This document shows positions 9,794-16,657 of a DNA stretch of 64,000 bases, piece by piece. Positions within the stretch are counted from its first letter, which is position 1, and the number at the start of each line of letters is the position of its first letter. The position numbers and the translations under genes are program-made. Under the pieces are notes generated by a model. The model saw only the letters and a program-made list of their open reading frames with translations, was not told the DNA's origin and ran no database searches. Origin of the DNA: Nanobdellota archaeon (GTDB lineage: Archaea > Nanobdellota > Nanobdellia > Woesearchaeales > JAGLXL01); assembly GCA_023132895.1 (NCBI GenBank), contig JAGLXL010000003.1, positions 124,001 to 188,000 on the forward strand. The letters are read 5' to 3'.

Positions 9794-10513
9794 ATGTATT
9801 TAGGTTTACCATTGAATGCTGTTGAGAATAAAAGAAGAATTGATGTTATCATCAAGAAATTAATTTCTAAATACAAAAGAAATTATGCCGGTGTTTTGGT
9901 TATCTTTGATTTTGATGAGTTGCTGGTTGAAGGCCATCTGAGCAGCACAATTACTGAACTTTTTGGCAAGACTGAAGAAAGAAATAGAATTATTAGTCAA
10001 CATGGCGACAGCACTTTTGACGGGATGAAAGAAATGAATCTAATTTTGAAAGGTTATAGTTATGGTGAATTGATTGAAAAGAAAAGAGAAATTGTTAGAA
10101 AGATGCCTTGGAGAGAAGGAGCAGAAGATTTGTTGAAAAAACTGTATGAAGCTCCAGGTTATGAATTATTGATTCTGAGCTGCGGCCGTTATATCCCTCA
10201 GCATCTGAAACTGATGGATCTGGGTTTGAGTGATGTTTTGGTTGCCGGTGAGATGGAATTTGTTGATGGCAAGGCTGAGCAGAATAAACATATTGTAACA
10301 GATGAAATGAAAGGATATATTGTAAGAAGATTAAAGAACTCTAGAATTTTCAGGGAAATTTATGTTGCGGCCCATGGTGACGGGGATGTGCCAATGCTGA
10401 AAGGAGCTTTTGGTGTGGTTTTGAATCCAAGTGAGAATGCCAAAGAAGCTGCTCAGCGTGAGATTAAACATTTGGATGAGATGTATGAAATTATTGGGTT
10501 AAGAAAAGAATAA
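9794..10513 (+). CDS. HAD-superfamily phosphatase (phosphoserine phosphatase-like)
   Basis: 239 residues. Motif I is FDFDEL (nucleophile D39, acid/base D41), motif II is LILSCG, and the late motif GDGDVPML supplies the metal-binding aspartates. The helical cap after motif I resembles the HAD-IB/SerB group. An AT-rich box (TTTATATAG, about 9763-9772) lies about 28 nt before the ATG, so translation is probably leaderless. Its 3' end overlaps the convergent methyltransferase gene by 23 nt. The substrate is unknown. Confidence 0.78.
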   Translation: MYLGLPLNAVENKRRIDVIIKKLISKYKRNYAGVLVIFDFDELLVEGHLSSTITELFGKTEERNRIISQHGDSTFDGMKEMNLILKGYSYGELIEKKREIVRKMPWREGAEDLLKKLYEAPGYELLILSCGRYIPQHLKLMDLGLSDVLVAGEMEFVDGKAEQNKHIVTDEMKGYIVRRLKNSRIFREIYVAAHGDGDVPMLKGAFGVVLNPSENAKEAAQREIKHLDEMYEIIGLRKE

Positions 10514-10964
10514 TATCTTTATCTTCTTCAATTTGTTTTTTGATTTTGAAGTTTTCTTTTAGTTTTTTGATGATTGTTTCTTTGTTATTGGCTTTTTTTA
10601 GGATTGTTATTACAAAGTTGTTTTTTCCGACACGTTTGATTTCTTTGATGGCTTTGTTTAGTTCGAAATGATGGATGGCTGTTACTGAGATGACCCAATC
10701 AAAAGAATTGTCTTCAAAAGGCAGGTCTTCTGCAGAGGCTTTGATTTTAGTTGGGTTTTTATTTTGTTTGAGAAGTTCTTCTGAAGAGTCAACACTGGTA
10801 ATGTTATCGAAGAAGTTGTTGAGAAAACCTGTTCCTGCGCCAAGGTCCAGGACTTTTTCTCCTGGTTTTATGTCTATGTTTTCTTTGATTAATTTAATTT
10901 TTTTAATCTGTTCTTCTTTATGAAGTTCTGGGTATCCTTGGGCTGTTTGGTCGTAGTAGTTCAT
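10491..10964 (-). CDS. Class I SAM-dependent methyltransferase
   Basis: 157 residues, a minimal Rossmann methyltransferase. Motif I is VLDLGAGTGFL, an acidic residue ends beta-2 (TSVDSS), and post-motif sequence ASAEDLPFEDNSFDWVISVTAIHH is typical of Methyltransf_11. It starts 11 nt downstream of the tRNA-Arg gene on the same strand, so it may be transcribed with the tRNA. No substrate is indicated. A tRNA target would be speculation from position alone. Confidence 0.82.
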   Translation of the reverse strand: MNYYDQTAQGYPELHKEEQIKKIKLIKENIDIKPGEKVLDLGAGTGFLNNFFDNITSVDSSEELLKQNKNPTKIKASAEDLPFEDNSFDWVISVTAIHHFELNKAIKEIKRVGKNNFVITILKKANNKETIIKKLKENFKIKKQIEEDKDIILFLTQ

Positions 10965-10989
10965 GGTAAAGAAAGTGGGCCTGCAGGGA

Positions 10990-11012
10990 AATTCGGGAAT
11001 TGTTTTATTCCA
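10990..11012 (-). other. tRNA intron 3 (T-loop, 23 nt)
   Basis: This is a textbook BHB: outer helix CAGGG/CCCTG (the T stem itself), central helix TTCG/CGAA, bulges AAT and TTT of 3 nt each, and inner helix GGAAT/ATTCC with a 6-nt loop. Excision of 23 nt at 59/60 leaves the T loop TTCGAAT. Confidence 0.88.
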
Positions 11013-11040
11013 TTCGAACCCTGATTAACCGGTCCGAAGC

Positions 11041-11061
11041 TTCGGCGGTAAATTAATACCT
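11041..11061 (-). other. tRNA intron 2 (anticodon stem, 21 nt)
   Basis: The central helix is CGGC/GCCG, with 3-nt bulges CGA and AAG and an inner helix GGTA/TACC closed by a 6-nt loop. Cutting after the second base of each bulge removes 21 nt between tRNA positions 30 and 31. This yields the GCCGG-CTTCGGA-CCGGT arm. It is not at the canonical 37/38 site. Confidence 0.82.
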
Positions 11062-11071
11062 CGGCCGCACT

Positions 11072-11089
11072 CTCCGGCATTGGGTATGT
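11072..11089 (-). other. tRNA intron 1 (D-loop, 18 nt)
   Basis: A relaxed bulge-helix-bulge can be drawn: central helix CTGG/CCGG (one G-U), 3-nt bulges ATA and AGA, and an inner helix CAT/ATG. Cutting after the second base of each bulge removes 18 nt and restores a normal D arm ending in A21. The outer helix is weak. Confidence 0.75.
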
Positions 11090-11101
11090 ATCCAGGTTAT
11101 G

Positions 11102-11857
11102 CTACAGGCCCTTATAAAACGCATAAGGGCATAAATTACTTTTTAATATATTAATTCTTTGTTTATAAGTGGTATTTGGTGGGCAAAAACCAAATTTTTT
11201 CCAAATTAAATATCTGACATATTTTGTCTGATTTTTAATTCCTATTTCTTTTATCCATTTGTTTAAATTGTTAAGGCCAGATAACTGAGTTTGGTGTCTT
11301 AGATTTTCTGTTTTCTTTAGAGGTTGACTTGTGCAATAGGCTACTTTGAAACCTAATTTTTTGATTATCTCAATAAAATCCAAAGTTAAATTTTTTGAAA
11401 CACAAGTAAACATTAAACGAGGATAATAATTTCTTGTTTTTTGAAATGGGTGTGAATTATGAATCTTTTTGTCAAAGGTTAATGAGCCATCTGTATCAAA
11501 GTACCCCCTAACAAAGGATCTTAAAATTTTAGAGTTTTTGTTACTTTTAATTACCAAAGGGCATCTAACAATTGTTGATTTTTTTCCAGAAGGAAAACCA
11601 AGATTTTTGAAAACATCTAAGACATTTTTGTTTCTAATTACAAAACCATATGTATTTCTAGTTGGAAAGAATTTCCCTTGAAGATTCAAATTAAATGTTT
11701 TATTAAAAAGTGGAATAACATGATTATCATAATATTCTTTTTCTTCAACGCTGCCACTAATATCTAATTCTTTTCTTTTTCCTTCATAACGTAAGTAACC
11801 GTCCCCAGCATGAATACCTGCCATTTCAGCTAGTTCTGGAGTTATTTTTGATTTCAT
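11102..11857 (-). CDS. LAGLIDADG homing endonuclease
   Basis: 251 residues with two LAGLIDADG helices, AEMAGIHAGDG (about residues 9-19, acidic D18) and LRSFVRGYFDTDGSL (about 112-126). This makes it a monomeric two-motif enzyme of the intron/intein type. It cuts a long DNA target and drives its own spread. The last codons and TAG stop lie inside the tRNA-Arg 5' end (stop at tRNA nt 8-10). A TTTATAA box near 11900-11906 may be its promoter. A second copy of the tRNA 5' end lies upstream at 11946, so gene plus leader look like an inserted element. The ORF is intact, so it is probably active. Confidence 0.88.
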   Translation of the reverse strand: MKSKITPELAEMAGIHAGDGYLRYEGKRKELDISGSVEEKEYYDNHVIPLFNKTFNLNLQGKFFPTRNTYGFVIRNKNVLDVFKNLGFPSGKKSTIVRCPLVIKSNKNSKILRSFVRGYFDTDGSLTFDKKIHNSHPFQKTRNYYPRLMFTCVSKNLTLDFIEIIKKLGFKVAYCTSQPLKKTENLRHQTQLSGLNNLNKWIKEIGIKNQTKYVRYLIWKKFGFCPPNTTYKQRINILKSNLCPYAFYKGL

Positions 11858-11920
11858 TTTTATTAATGTGAAATCACAAAATAACGAAAGAAATAGCGGT
11901 TTATAAAGTGTTTGTATGGT

Positions 11921-11946
11921 TGTCCAGTGTATTATGTTACAGGCCC
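11921..11946 (-). repeat. Decayed duplicate of the tRNA-Arg 5' end
   Basis: From 11946 on the minus strand the sequence reads GGGCCTGTAACATAA, then TACACTGGA. The true tRNA starts GGGCCTGTAGCATAACCTGGA. The first 15 bases match except one, and both copies are preceded by AA. The later part has small changes and no D-stem partner, so this copy cannot form a tRNA. It marks the far side of the roughly 835-bp endonuclease insertion. Confidence 0.75.
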
Positions 11947-11970
11947 TTGAGTTTGTAGAATTAAGTTTTC

Positions 11971-11978
11971 ATTAAAAA
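11971..11978 (-). promoter_or_regulatory. Probable original tRNA-Arg promoter (TATA box)
   Basis: On the minus strand TTTTTAAT preceded by a purine-rich CGAAACC lies about 25-32 nt before the duplicated tRNA 5' end at 11946. Its spacing suits transcription beginning at the decayed copy. This would have been the tRNA promoter before the endonuclease element arrived. Confidence 0.45.
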
Positions 11979-11986
11979 GGTTTCGC

Positions 11987-12673
11987 TTAAAGTTCTTCTA
12001 AATTAACTAAATTACCATCTACTTCGTCCATGGCGATTTCCGGGATATTGATTTTTTTGTTAAGATGGTTTTTAATCATCCAGATATCAGAATGAATGAT
12101 ATTCTCTGTTGGGAGATTGTCTAAATCAAACCATTTTAGCTCCCCTTCTTCTGTGATTTTGAAATCCTTATTTTTGGCATTTAATTGAACGAGAATAAGG
12201 AGGAAGCTGTGTTTAGGTTTTTGATTTTCTCTGGTATGTTCATGGACTATGTTTTTGATAGAGTCAAATTCCAAATCCAAACTGGTTTCTTCCTGGGCCT
12301 CTCTTAAGGCAGTTTCTTTAATTGATTCTCCCATCTTTATCTTACCACCAACAAATCCCCAGTGGTCTTTGTAGGGGCGCTTGCCTCTTTTGATGAGGCA
12401 GATTTGATTGTCTTTAATAATGGCTGTCAAGACAACTGGGAGAACACCTGTTTCCTTTTGTGTTAAGTGGGCATAGAAAGGCAGCATTTCTTCTGCGTTT
12501 TTTGTTAATTGGTAGATGTCATCTTGTTTTTCCAAGAGGCCTTGCTGCTTCATTTTGTCGAGATGATAGACCAACAGATTAGAACGGATGTTGAGATGTT
12601 TTTCTATTTGATTGAATTTTAATTTATGATTTTTAGTGAAAAGTTCAAAGATTAGTTTTACTTCTTTATTCAT
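11987..12673 (-). CDS. Winged-helix-Nudix hydrolase fusion
   Basis: 228 residues. Residues 1-70 form a winged helix (FNQIEKHLNIRSNLLVYHLDK...GLLEKQDDIYQLT). Residues about 78-205 are a Nudix domain with a complete Nudix box (GGKIKMGESIKETALREAQEET), giving all metal-binding glutamates. Nudix enzymes hydrolyse nucleoside diphosphates linked to another group. The N-terminal DNA-binding domain suggests a ligand-sensing regulator, comparable in concept to NrtR but with reversed domain order. It overlaps the small upstream gene by 8 nt. Confidence 0.85.
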   Translation of the reverse strand: MNKEVKLIFELFTKNHKLKFNQIEKHLNIRSNLLVYHLDKMKQQGLLEKQDDIYQLTKNAEEMLPFYAHLTQKETGVLPVVLTAIIKDNQICLIKRGKRPYKDHWGFVGGKIKMGESIKETALREAQEETSLDLEFDSIKNIVHEHTRENQKPKHSFLLILVQLNAKNKDFKITEEGELKWFDLDNLPTENIIHSDIWMIKNHLNKKINIPEIAMDEVDGNLVNLEEL

Positions 12674-12869
12674 ATTGGATCAAAGGTTTTAGTTTTTGAG
12701 ACATTTCAATTAATTGTTCTTTAGGACCATATAAATCATTGAAACATTGCTCACAGCCAATAACATGATTTTCAATTCTTAATAAATGTTTGTGTGAAAG
12801 ATCCCTGCTCCAGTAAGCAAGCTTGTCATTGAGGTCGAGACAGTTGTGGTTGATGATTGACAAGCTCAT
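12666..12869 (-). CDS. Small zinc-finger-like protein (anti-sigma zf-HC2-like pattern)
   Basis: 67 residues from the ATG at 12869. The longer frame to 12959 is rejected because CTATTTATTAAA, a TATA-like box, lies about 25 nt before 12869 and the extra N-terminus is low-complexity. The motif 'ENHVIGCEQCFNDLYG' (HxxxCxxC) matches the core of zf-HC2 anti-sigma-type zinc fingers. It is translationally coupled to the downstream HTH-Nudix gene, so a regulatory role is plausible but unproven. Confidence 0.55.
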   Translation of the reverse strand: MSLSIINHNCLDLNDKLAYWSRDLSHKHLLRIENHVIGCEQCFNDLYGPKEQLIEMSQKLKPLIQYE

Positions 12870-12957
12870 GAAAAACTGAAAGAAGAGTTTTAATAAATAG
12901 TTTTCCTCAAGAAAAATTGAGGAAGATTTAAATAAAAGCTCTTTGTTTTGGTAAAGC

Positions 12958-13482
12958 ATGGATTTAAACGATGCTAAAGAAAAAGTGTATTCTTTTTTTA
13001 ATGAAGAGTTTTCTTTGGAAAATTTTGATGATTTTTTAAATCTTTACAGGAACAATAATTACAGGGAATTCAAACAATATTTTTTAAAAGCATACGGTGA
13101 TAATTTTTTAAAAAGATTTGATAACGATAAACCTTTGATGTTAATTGTCGTTGGTTCAATAAAGAAAATAACAGAAGCAATCAAATTAGAAGAAATTTGC
13201 GCTGAGATAGACTATTGCGGTGGGATATTGTTTGACAGAGGTTATGATGATGAGGCCAATCTTTTTTATGTTTTGTTGGGAAAAATAAATGAAGATGGAA
13301 CATTGGCTGAGAAAATTATGGATGAAAAAACTTCGGAGCTTCCTAAGGAAAAAAAATCCCCATACATTAATTTAGAAGCTGACCAAACCAGGTCAATTGA
13401 AGATTCTTTTTATTTGTTGAGAAATGTTGTGCCTCGTGAAATTACTCAAGGACTTTCTTCAAGGCAACAACAGCAACTTTAA
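12958..13482 (+). CDS. Hypothetical protein
   Basis: 174 residues, mostly acidic and soluble (DLNDAKEKVYSFFNEEFSLENFDDF...YCGGILFDRGYDDEANLFYVLLGKI). No family recognised. It diverges from the zinc-finger/Nudix pair, and its 3' end overlaps the convergent DUF1385 gene by 41 nt. Confidence 0.6.
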   Translation: MDLNDAKEKVYSFFNEEFSLENFDDFLNLYRNNNYREFKQYFLKAYGDNFLKRFDNDKPLMLIVVGSIKKITEAIKLEEICAEIDYCGGILFDRGYDDEANLFYVLLGKINEDGTLAEKIMDEKTSELPKEKKSPYINLEADQTRSIEDSFYLLRNVVPREITQGLSSRQQQQL

Positions 13483-14287
13483 TCATTCGGTCAGTTGGTT
13501 TTCTGGTGGTAATGTTTTGGATCCATAATCCTGGTGCTGAGATGATTTTCATGACGATGTTGTTTCTGAATTTGCCGGCTAGTTTTAGAATTTCAAATGA
13601 AATTCCTGCTATGATTGGAAGAAGTAAAATTCTCCATAAGAGTTTGTAATACCAATGTTCAGTGTAAATTAATGAGAAGACGATGATGGAGATAATTAAG
13701 ACAATGAAGATGAATGAAGTGCCGCAGCGTGGATGTTTGGTGGAGAATTTTCTGATGTTTTTTACTGTTAGAGATTTTTTTGCTTCAAAGGCATGAACAA
13801 CCATGTGTTCTGCGCCGTGGTATTGGAAAACTCTTTTGATATCTTTCATTAATGAGATTACGTAGACATAGGCTACAAAAATTCCTAGACGGATAATACC
13901 TTCTATGGTGGTGAAGAAGATATTTTTTATTGGGAAAAGTTTTGTGATGAAAAAAGGAATGCCAATGAAGAAGATTATTACGAAGAAGAATGATAAGGCG
14001 ATTGTTCCTATAATTGCTAACCCCGAGAGTTTTTCATCTTCCTCTTCTTCCTGTTGGTTAGCAGACCAAGTTAAGGCTTTGATGCCTATAATTAGTATTT
14101 GAATTAAGGTGGTGATGCCTCTGAGAAAGGGAATGGTTAATATTTTTGGCAGAGGTTTTATTTTTTTTAGTTTAACTCGGATTTTTTTGTTTGGCAATCT
14201 AACGGCAACAGCGTATCTGTCTTTTGATTTCATCAGAACGCCTTCGATGACTGCCTGGCCGCCGACTACGTCGAGTTTGTTTTTCAT
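13442..14287 (-). CDS. DUF1385 membrane protein
   Basis: 281 residues. It opens with the family signature 'VGGQAVIEGVLMKSKDRYAVAVRLPN' and carries the conserved FQYHGAEHMVVHAFE and TKHPRCGTSF motifs between four or five membrane helices. DUF1385 (COG3872) is mainly bacterial and of unknown function. It is translationally coupled (4-nt ATGA overlap) to the small upstream gene at 14284-14559. Its presence suggests transfer from bacteria. Confidence 0.88.
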   Translation of the reverse strand: MKNKLDVVGGQAVIEGVLMKSKDRYAVAVRLPNKKIRVKLKKIKPLPKILTIPFLRGITTLIQILIIGIKALTWSANQQEEEEDEKLSGLAIIGTIALSFFFVIIFFIGIPFFITKLFPIKNIFFTTIEGIIRLGIFVAYVYVISLMKDIKRVFQYHGAEHMVVHAFEAKKSLTVKNIRKFSTKHPRCGTSFIFIVLIISIIVFSLIYTEHWYYKLLWRILLLPIIAGISFEILKLAGKFRNNIVMKIISAPGLWIQNITTRKPTDRMIKVAVVALKKVLE

Positions 14288-14559
14288 TGGATATTTTCTG
14301 TTTTTTTTGGTGTTGAATGAAAATAAAGTTGATTGTTAACTCTGAAGTAAATATAGGTCTCATCTAGTGTTTCAATAATACCATACATATAGTTTTTGAA
14401 GTGATGTTCGATAATTGAAATATGAGATCCATTGTTTTCGAGAACAACATAATCTTCTGGTCCGAAACTTTTGACTTGTTCCCTGATGTTTTGTCTTTTG
14501 TTTTGAATAACATCTACAATTGTTTCTATTATTACTGTTTTTATTTCTGTGTTTGGCAT
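14284..14559 (-). CDS. Small hypothetical protein
   Basis: 91 residues. 'VIQNKRQNIREQVKSFGPEDYVVLENNGSHISIIEHHFKNYMYGIIETLDETYIYFRVNNQLYF' suggests a small helix followed by beta strands, possibly SH3-like. It shares a 4-nt overlap with DUF1385, so the two may act together. No family recognised. Confidence 0.6.
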   Translation of the reverse strand: MPNTEIKTVIIETIVDVIQNKRQNIREQVKSFGPEDYVVLENNGSHISIIEHHFKNYMYGIIETLDETYIYFRVNNQLYFHSTPKKTENIQ

Positions 14560-14635
14560 TTTAATTGGTTATTATTAAGTTTATATTAAGTTTTTGGAAA
14601 AGTTTATAAGAAATTTGTTTAAATTGATTAGAAAA

Positions 14636-15082
14636 ATGACAATTCAACCAAGCAGTGAATTAGAGAAAAAGATTAATTGGATGAAGAGAGTATTTGTTGA
14701 TTTTCCATTTATGTCGTGCAAGACTGTTTCTTTGGATTTGCATTATGATTTAGGGTATTTAATAGTCAGAGGAAGCTATGCTGGAGATTTTGATGATAAA
14801 TACAAGCAAGCTGCTGCTAGAATTTGGGGGAATTTGCCCTCAGATTTTAATTGTGTGCCTCATTATTTTTCTTATGATCCGGAAAGAGAGCTTTATGTTG
14901 ATGTGACAGTAGGCCAGTTTCACCGTTCAAATCCTGATGTTGTGTTAATGCCAAAAGATGATTCAAGGGTAGCTTGGATGTTGGAGGAAAGTAATGGTGC
15001 TGCAACACATTATGTTGACCAGATGTTTACGATGAAAAAAGTTAGAGGCTTGATTCTACCTTTTGTTGTTAATACAAATTAA
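14636..15082 (+). CDS. Hypothetical protein
   Basis: 148 residues from ATG 14636. This start is chosen over an upstream TTG (14594) because TTTATAAG at 14603-14610 lies about 26-30 nt before it (leaderless). It has an alpha/beta composition with 'VSLDLHYDLGYLIVRGSYAGDFDDKYKQAAARIW' and ends 'RGLILPFVVNTN'. No recognised family. Confidence 0.6.
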   Translation: MTIQPSSELEKKINWMKRVFVDFPFMSCKTVSLDLHYDLGYLIVRGSYAGDFDDKYKQAAARIWGNLPSDFNCVPHYFSYDPERELYVDVTVGQFHRSNPDVVLMPKDDSRVAWMLEESNGAATHYVDQMFTMKKVRGLILPFVVNTN

Positions 15083-15160
15083 GACCAGGAGATGTTGAAG
15101 TTATATCAAGAGATGTGGTTGATTAATTCAAATCATCCTTGTTGACTTAAGATAGTTCTA

Positions 15161-15192
15161 CTATATAAAGGTTTCTGGAAAGGTTTAAATAT
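15161..15192 (+). promoter_or_regulatory. Heat-shock operon promoter region
   Basis: Two TATA-like boxes, CTATATAAA (15161-15169) and TTTAAATA (15184-15191), precede the HTH-gene ATG at 15214. The second is at leaderless spacing. The 8-mer AAAGGTTT occurs twice, at 15167-15174 and 15179-15186, overlapping both boxes. That places it where a repressor would act. Confidence 0.5.
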
Positions 15193-15213
15193 TTCAGGTG
15201 TTTTTCTACCCTG

Positions 15214-15612
15214 ATGGAAAAAAGAATTACATTGATTAGAATACCAAAACCAACTTCTAGTGATGTAAACATTGAACTGCAATGGTTAGGCAATTCTTTA
15301 GGATTATTTAATGACAGGGACAAGGACAAAAGCTGTTATCGCATATTCGTAACTTTGATCAAAGCGGCGAAACATGAAAGGCCGTTATCGTCAGACCAAA
15401 TGGCCGAACACCTCAATCTAAGCCGGGGCACAGTTATTCATCATATGAATAAACTGATGTCCTCTGGTTTAGTTTTAAGAGAAAGACAAGGTTATGTTCT
15501 AAGAATCAATAAAATGGAGAGTTTAATTGTTGAATTACAAAGAGATATGGAAAGAATGTGTTCAAATCTGAAAACTGTGGCTAAAGAATTAGACGGGTGG
15601 TTAGGATTATGA
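15214..15612 (+). CDS. Winged-helix transcriptional regulator heading the chaperone operon
   Basis: 132 residues. Residues about 45-95 form an ArsR/MarR-like winged helix (FVTLIKAAKHERPLSSDQMAEHLNLSRGTVIHHMNKLMSSGLVLRERQGYVLRI). A short C-terminal coiled coil follows and probably dimerises. The TGA stop overlaps the grpE ATG (ATGA). As first gene of an operon with GrpE, DnaK and DnaJ it is a good candidate for an autoregulating heat-shock repressor, like Phr in euryarchaea in role. That role is inference. Confidence 0.82.
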   Translation: MEKRITLIRIPKPTSSDVNIELQWLGNSLGLFNDRDKDKSCYRIFVTLIKAAKHERPLSSDQMAEHLNLSRGTVIHHMNKLMSSGLVLRERQGYVLRINKMESLIVELQRDMERMCSNLKTVAKELDGWLGL

Positions 15613-16133
15613 AAAGCAAGACCAAAAAAGACCAGCAAATCAAGGAATTGACTGAAACTTTGCAGAGGGTTCAGGCTGAGTTTGAGAATTTCAAGAAACA
15701 AGTCGACAAAAGAACTCCGGAAATGGAGAAAATGGCAGCCAAGAAAATTGTTGCTGAATTATTACCTGTGTTGGATAGTTTTCAATTAGCTCTCAAAAGC
15801 AAGAAAAATGCCAAGGAATGTATTGACGGCATGGAATTAGTTTATTCACAATTATTTTCTATTTTAGAGAAAGAAGGATTGAAACCAATCAAAGCAGTTG
15901 GTGAAAAATTTGATCCTTACAAACATGAAGCTTTGTTAAAAGAAGAAAGCAAAGAAGAGGAAGACATGGTGATTGATGAGATGCAAAAAGGCTATACTCT
16001 TAATGGCCAGGTTATTAGATTTAGCAAAGTCAAATTAAGCAAAGGTACTGAGAAATCAAAGATGCTCAGAGACAAAGTCTCTGGCATCACTAAAAAGATT
16101 TCTGGTACCACCTTCGGTGGTGAAAAAAAATGA
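15609..16133 (+). CDS. grpE: GrpE, nucleotide exchange factor for DnaK
   Basis: 174 residues from ATG 15609 (ATGA overlap with the regulator; a GTG at 15597 is less likely). It has the long N-terminal coiled coil (QQIKELTETLQRVQAEFENFKKQVDKR), the four-helix section 'AAKKIVAELLPVLDSFQLALKS' and the beta domain 'GEKFDPYKHEALL...MQKGYTLNGQVIRFSKVKLSKG'. GrpE releases ADP from DnaK. The C-terminal tail carries a perfect hairpin in its DNA (ACCACC-TTC-GGTGGT, 16107-16121). Confidence 0.93.
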   Translation: MKSKTKKDQQIKELTETLQRVQAEFENFKKQVDKRTPEMEKMAAKKIVAELLPVLDSFQLALKSKKNAKECIDGMELVYSQLFSILEKEGLKPIKAVGEKFDPYKHEALLKEESKEEEDMVIDEMQKGYTLNGQVIRFSKVKLSKGTEKSKMLRDKVSGITKKISGTTFGGEKK

Positions 16134-16657
16134 TTAAAAAAGATACTCCGGCTGAAGAAGTCGTTAAATTAGGTTATTGTGATAAAGAAAATTCCTGTGC
16201 TCAGTGCAATCAAGGATGTATGCAGGGAAGCGGCTGTTTTACAGAAGCGCAGCTGCCAATAGTTGCCAAGTTTTTGAAATCAAGTGAAGAGAATTTCAAG
16301 AAAGTCTGGCTAGAGCCGGTAACTAGGTTTAACACAACTTTGTTGAGACCTAAAATCAAGAGAAGCAAGGGTCGGCAGCACGGCCAATGTGTTTTTTTTG
16401 ATGAAAAAGGCGGCTGCATGATACATGAAGTCAAGCCAATGGAGTGTATGATTAGTAATCATAATGAATATGGCGAGGCTTTGCATCTGTGGTTTACATT
16501 GAATTATTTTGTCAATCCAACTGACCCGCAAAGTATTCGGGAATGGGCAACCTATATTGAATCTGGCGGACCGGTTATACCTGGCGGAAGCCTGTCTGAG
16601 CTGGTGCCTAACCAGAAGACTTTGAAGAAGATTATGGAGTATAAGATATTAAGGTAG
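16130..16657 (+). CDS. YkgJ-family cysteine-cluster protein
   Basis: 175 residues. 'GYCDKENSCAQCNQGCMQGSGC' near the N-terminus and 'GQCVFFDEKGGCMIHEVKPMECMI' further on give the spaced cysteines of the zinc/iron-chelating YkgJ family, whose function is unknown. It overlaps grpE by 4 nt and so belongs to the chaperone operon, suggesting a part in stress or redox response. A second YkgJ-like gene lies at 62328-62777. Confidence 0.78.
   Translation: MIKKDTPAEEVVKLGYCDKENSCAQCNQGCMQGSGCFTEAQLPIVAKFLKSSEENFKKVWLEPVTRFNTTLLRPKIKRSKGRQHGQCVFFDEKGGCMIHEVKPMECMISNHNEYGEALHLWFTLNYFVNPTDPQSIREWATYIESGGPVIPGGSLSELVPNQKTLKKIMEYKILR

Larger units (their letters stand above)
10976..11111 (-). tRNA. tRNA-Arg (anticodon UCG) with three BHB introns
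   Basis: Read on the minus strand, the acceptor arms GGGCCTG (from 11111) and CAGGCCC pair perfectly over 7 bp, followed by discriminator A (10976). Removing three short inserts gives an exact 74-nt cloverleaf: D stem GCAT/GTGC with loop AACCTGGATA, anticodon arm GCCGG-CTTCGGA-CCGGT, a 4-nt variable loop, and T arm CAGGG-TTCGAAT-CCCTG. The anticodon is TCG, and A20 in the D loop matches the known arginine identity base. Exons are 11111-11090, 11071-11062, 11040-11013 and 10989-10976. The introns are 18, 21 and 23 nt, at positions about 20/21, 30/31 and 59/60. Its 5' end overlaps the stop of the upstream endonuclease gene. No CCA is encoded. Confidence 0.88.

Noticed and set aside
11053-11064. 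TTAATACCTCGG shared between the tRNA locus (plus strand) and the hairpins at 63.3 kb
   Set aside because: At the tRNA it spans an intron-exon border and is explained by the BHB structure, so a common mobile origin is not supported.
11921-11946. The upstream GGGCCTG copy as a second tRNA gene or as the true 5' exon of a long intron
   Set aside because: It lacks a D-stem partner and the rest of a tRNA, and no bulge-helix-bulge joins it to the downstream part. The copy at 11111 completes a perfect cloverleaf by itself.
15380-15405. GGTCTGACGA on the minus strand inside the HTH gene, matching the small RNA core
   Set aside because: It is a 10-nt match within coding sequence, with no outer stem, no GCTCACTGGCC block and no promoter on that strand. 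Chance is the simplest explanation.
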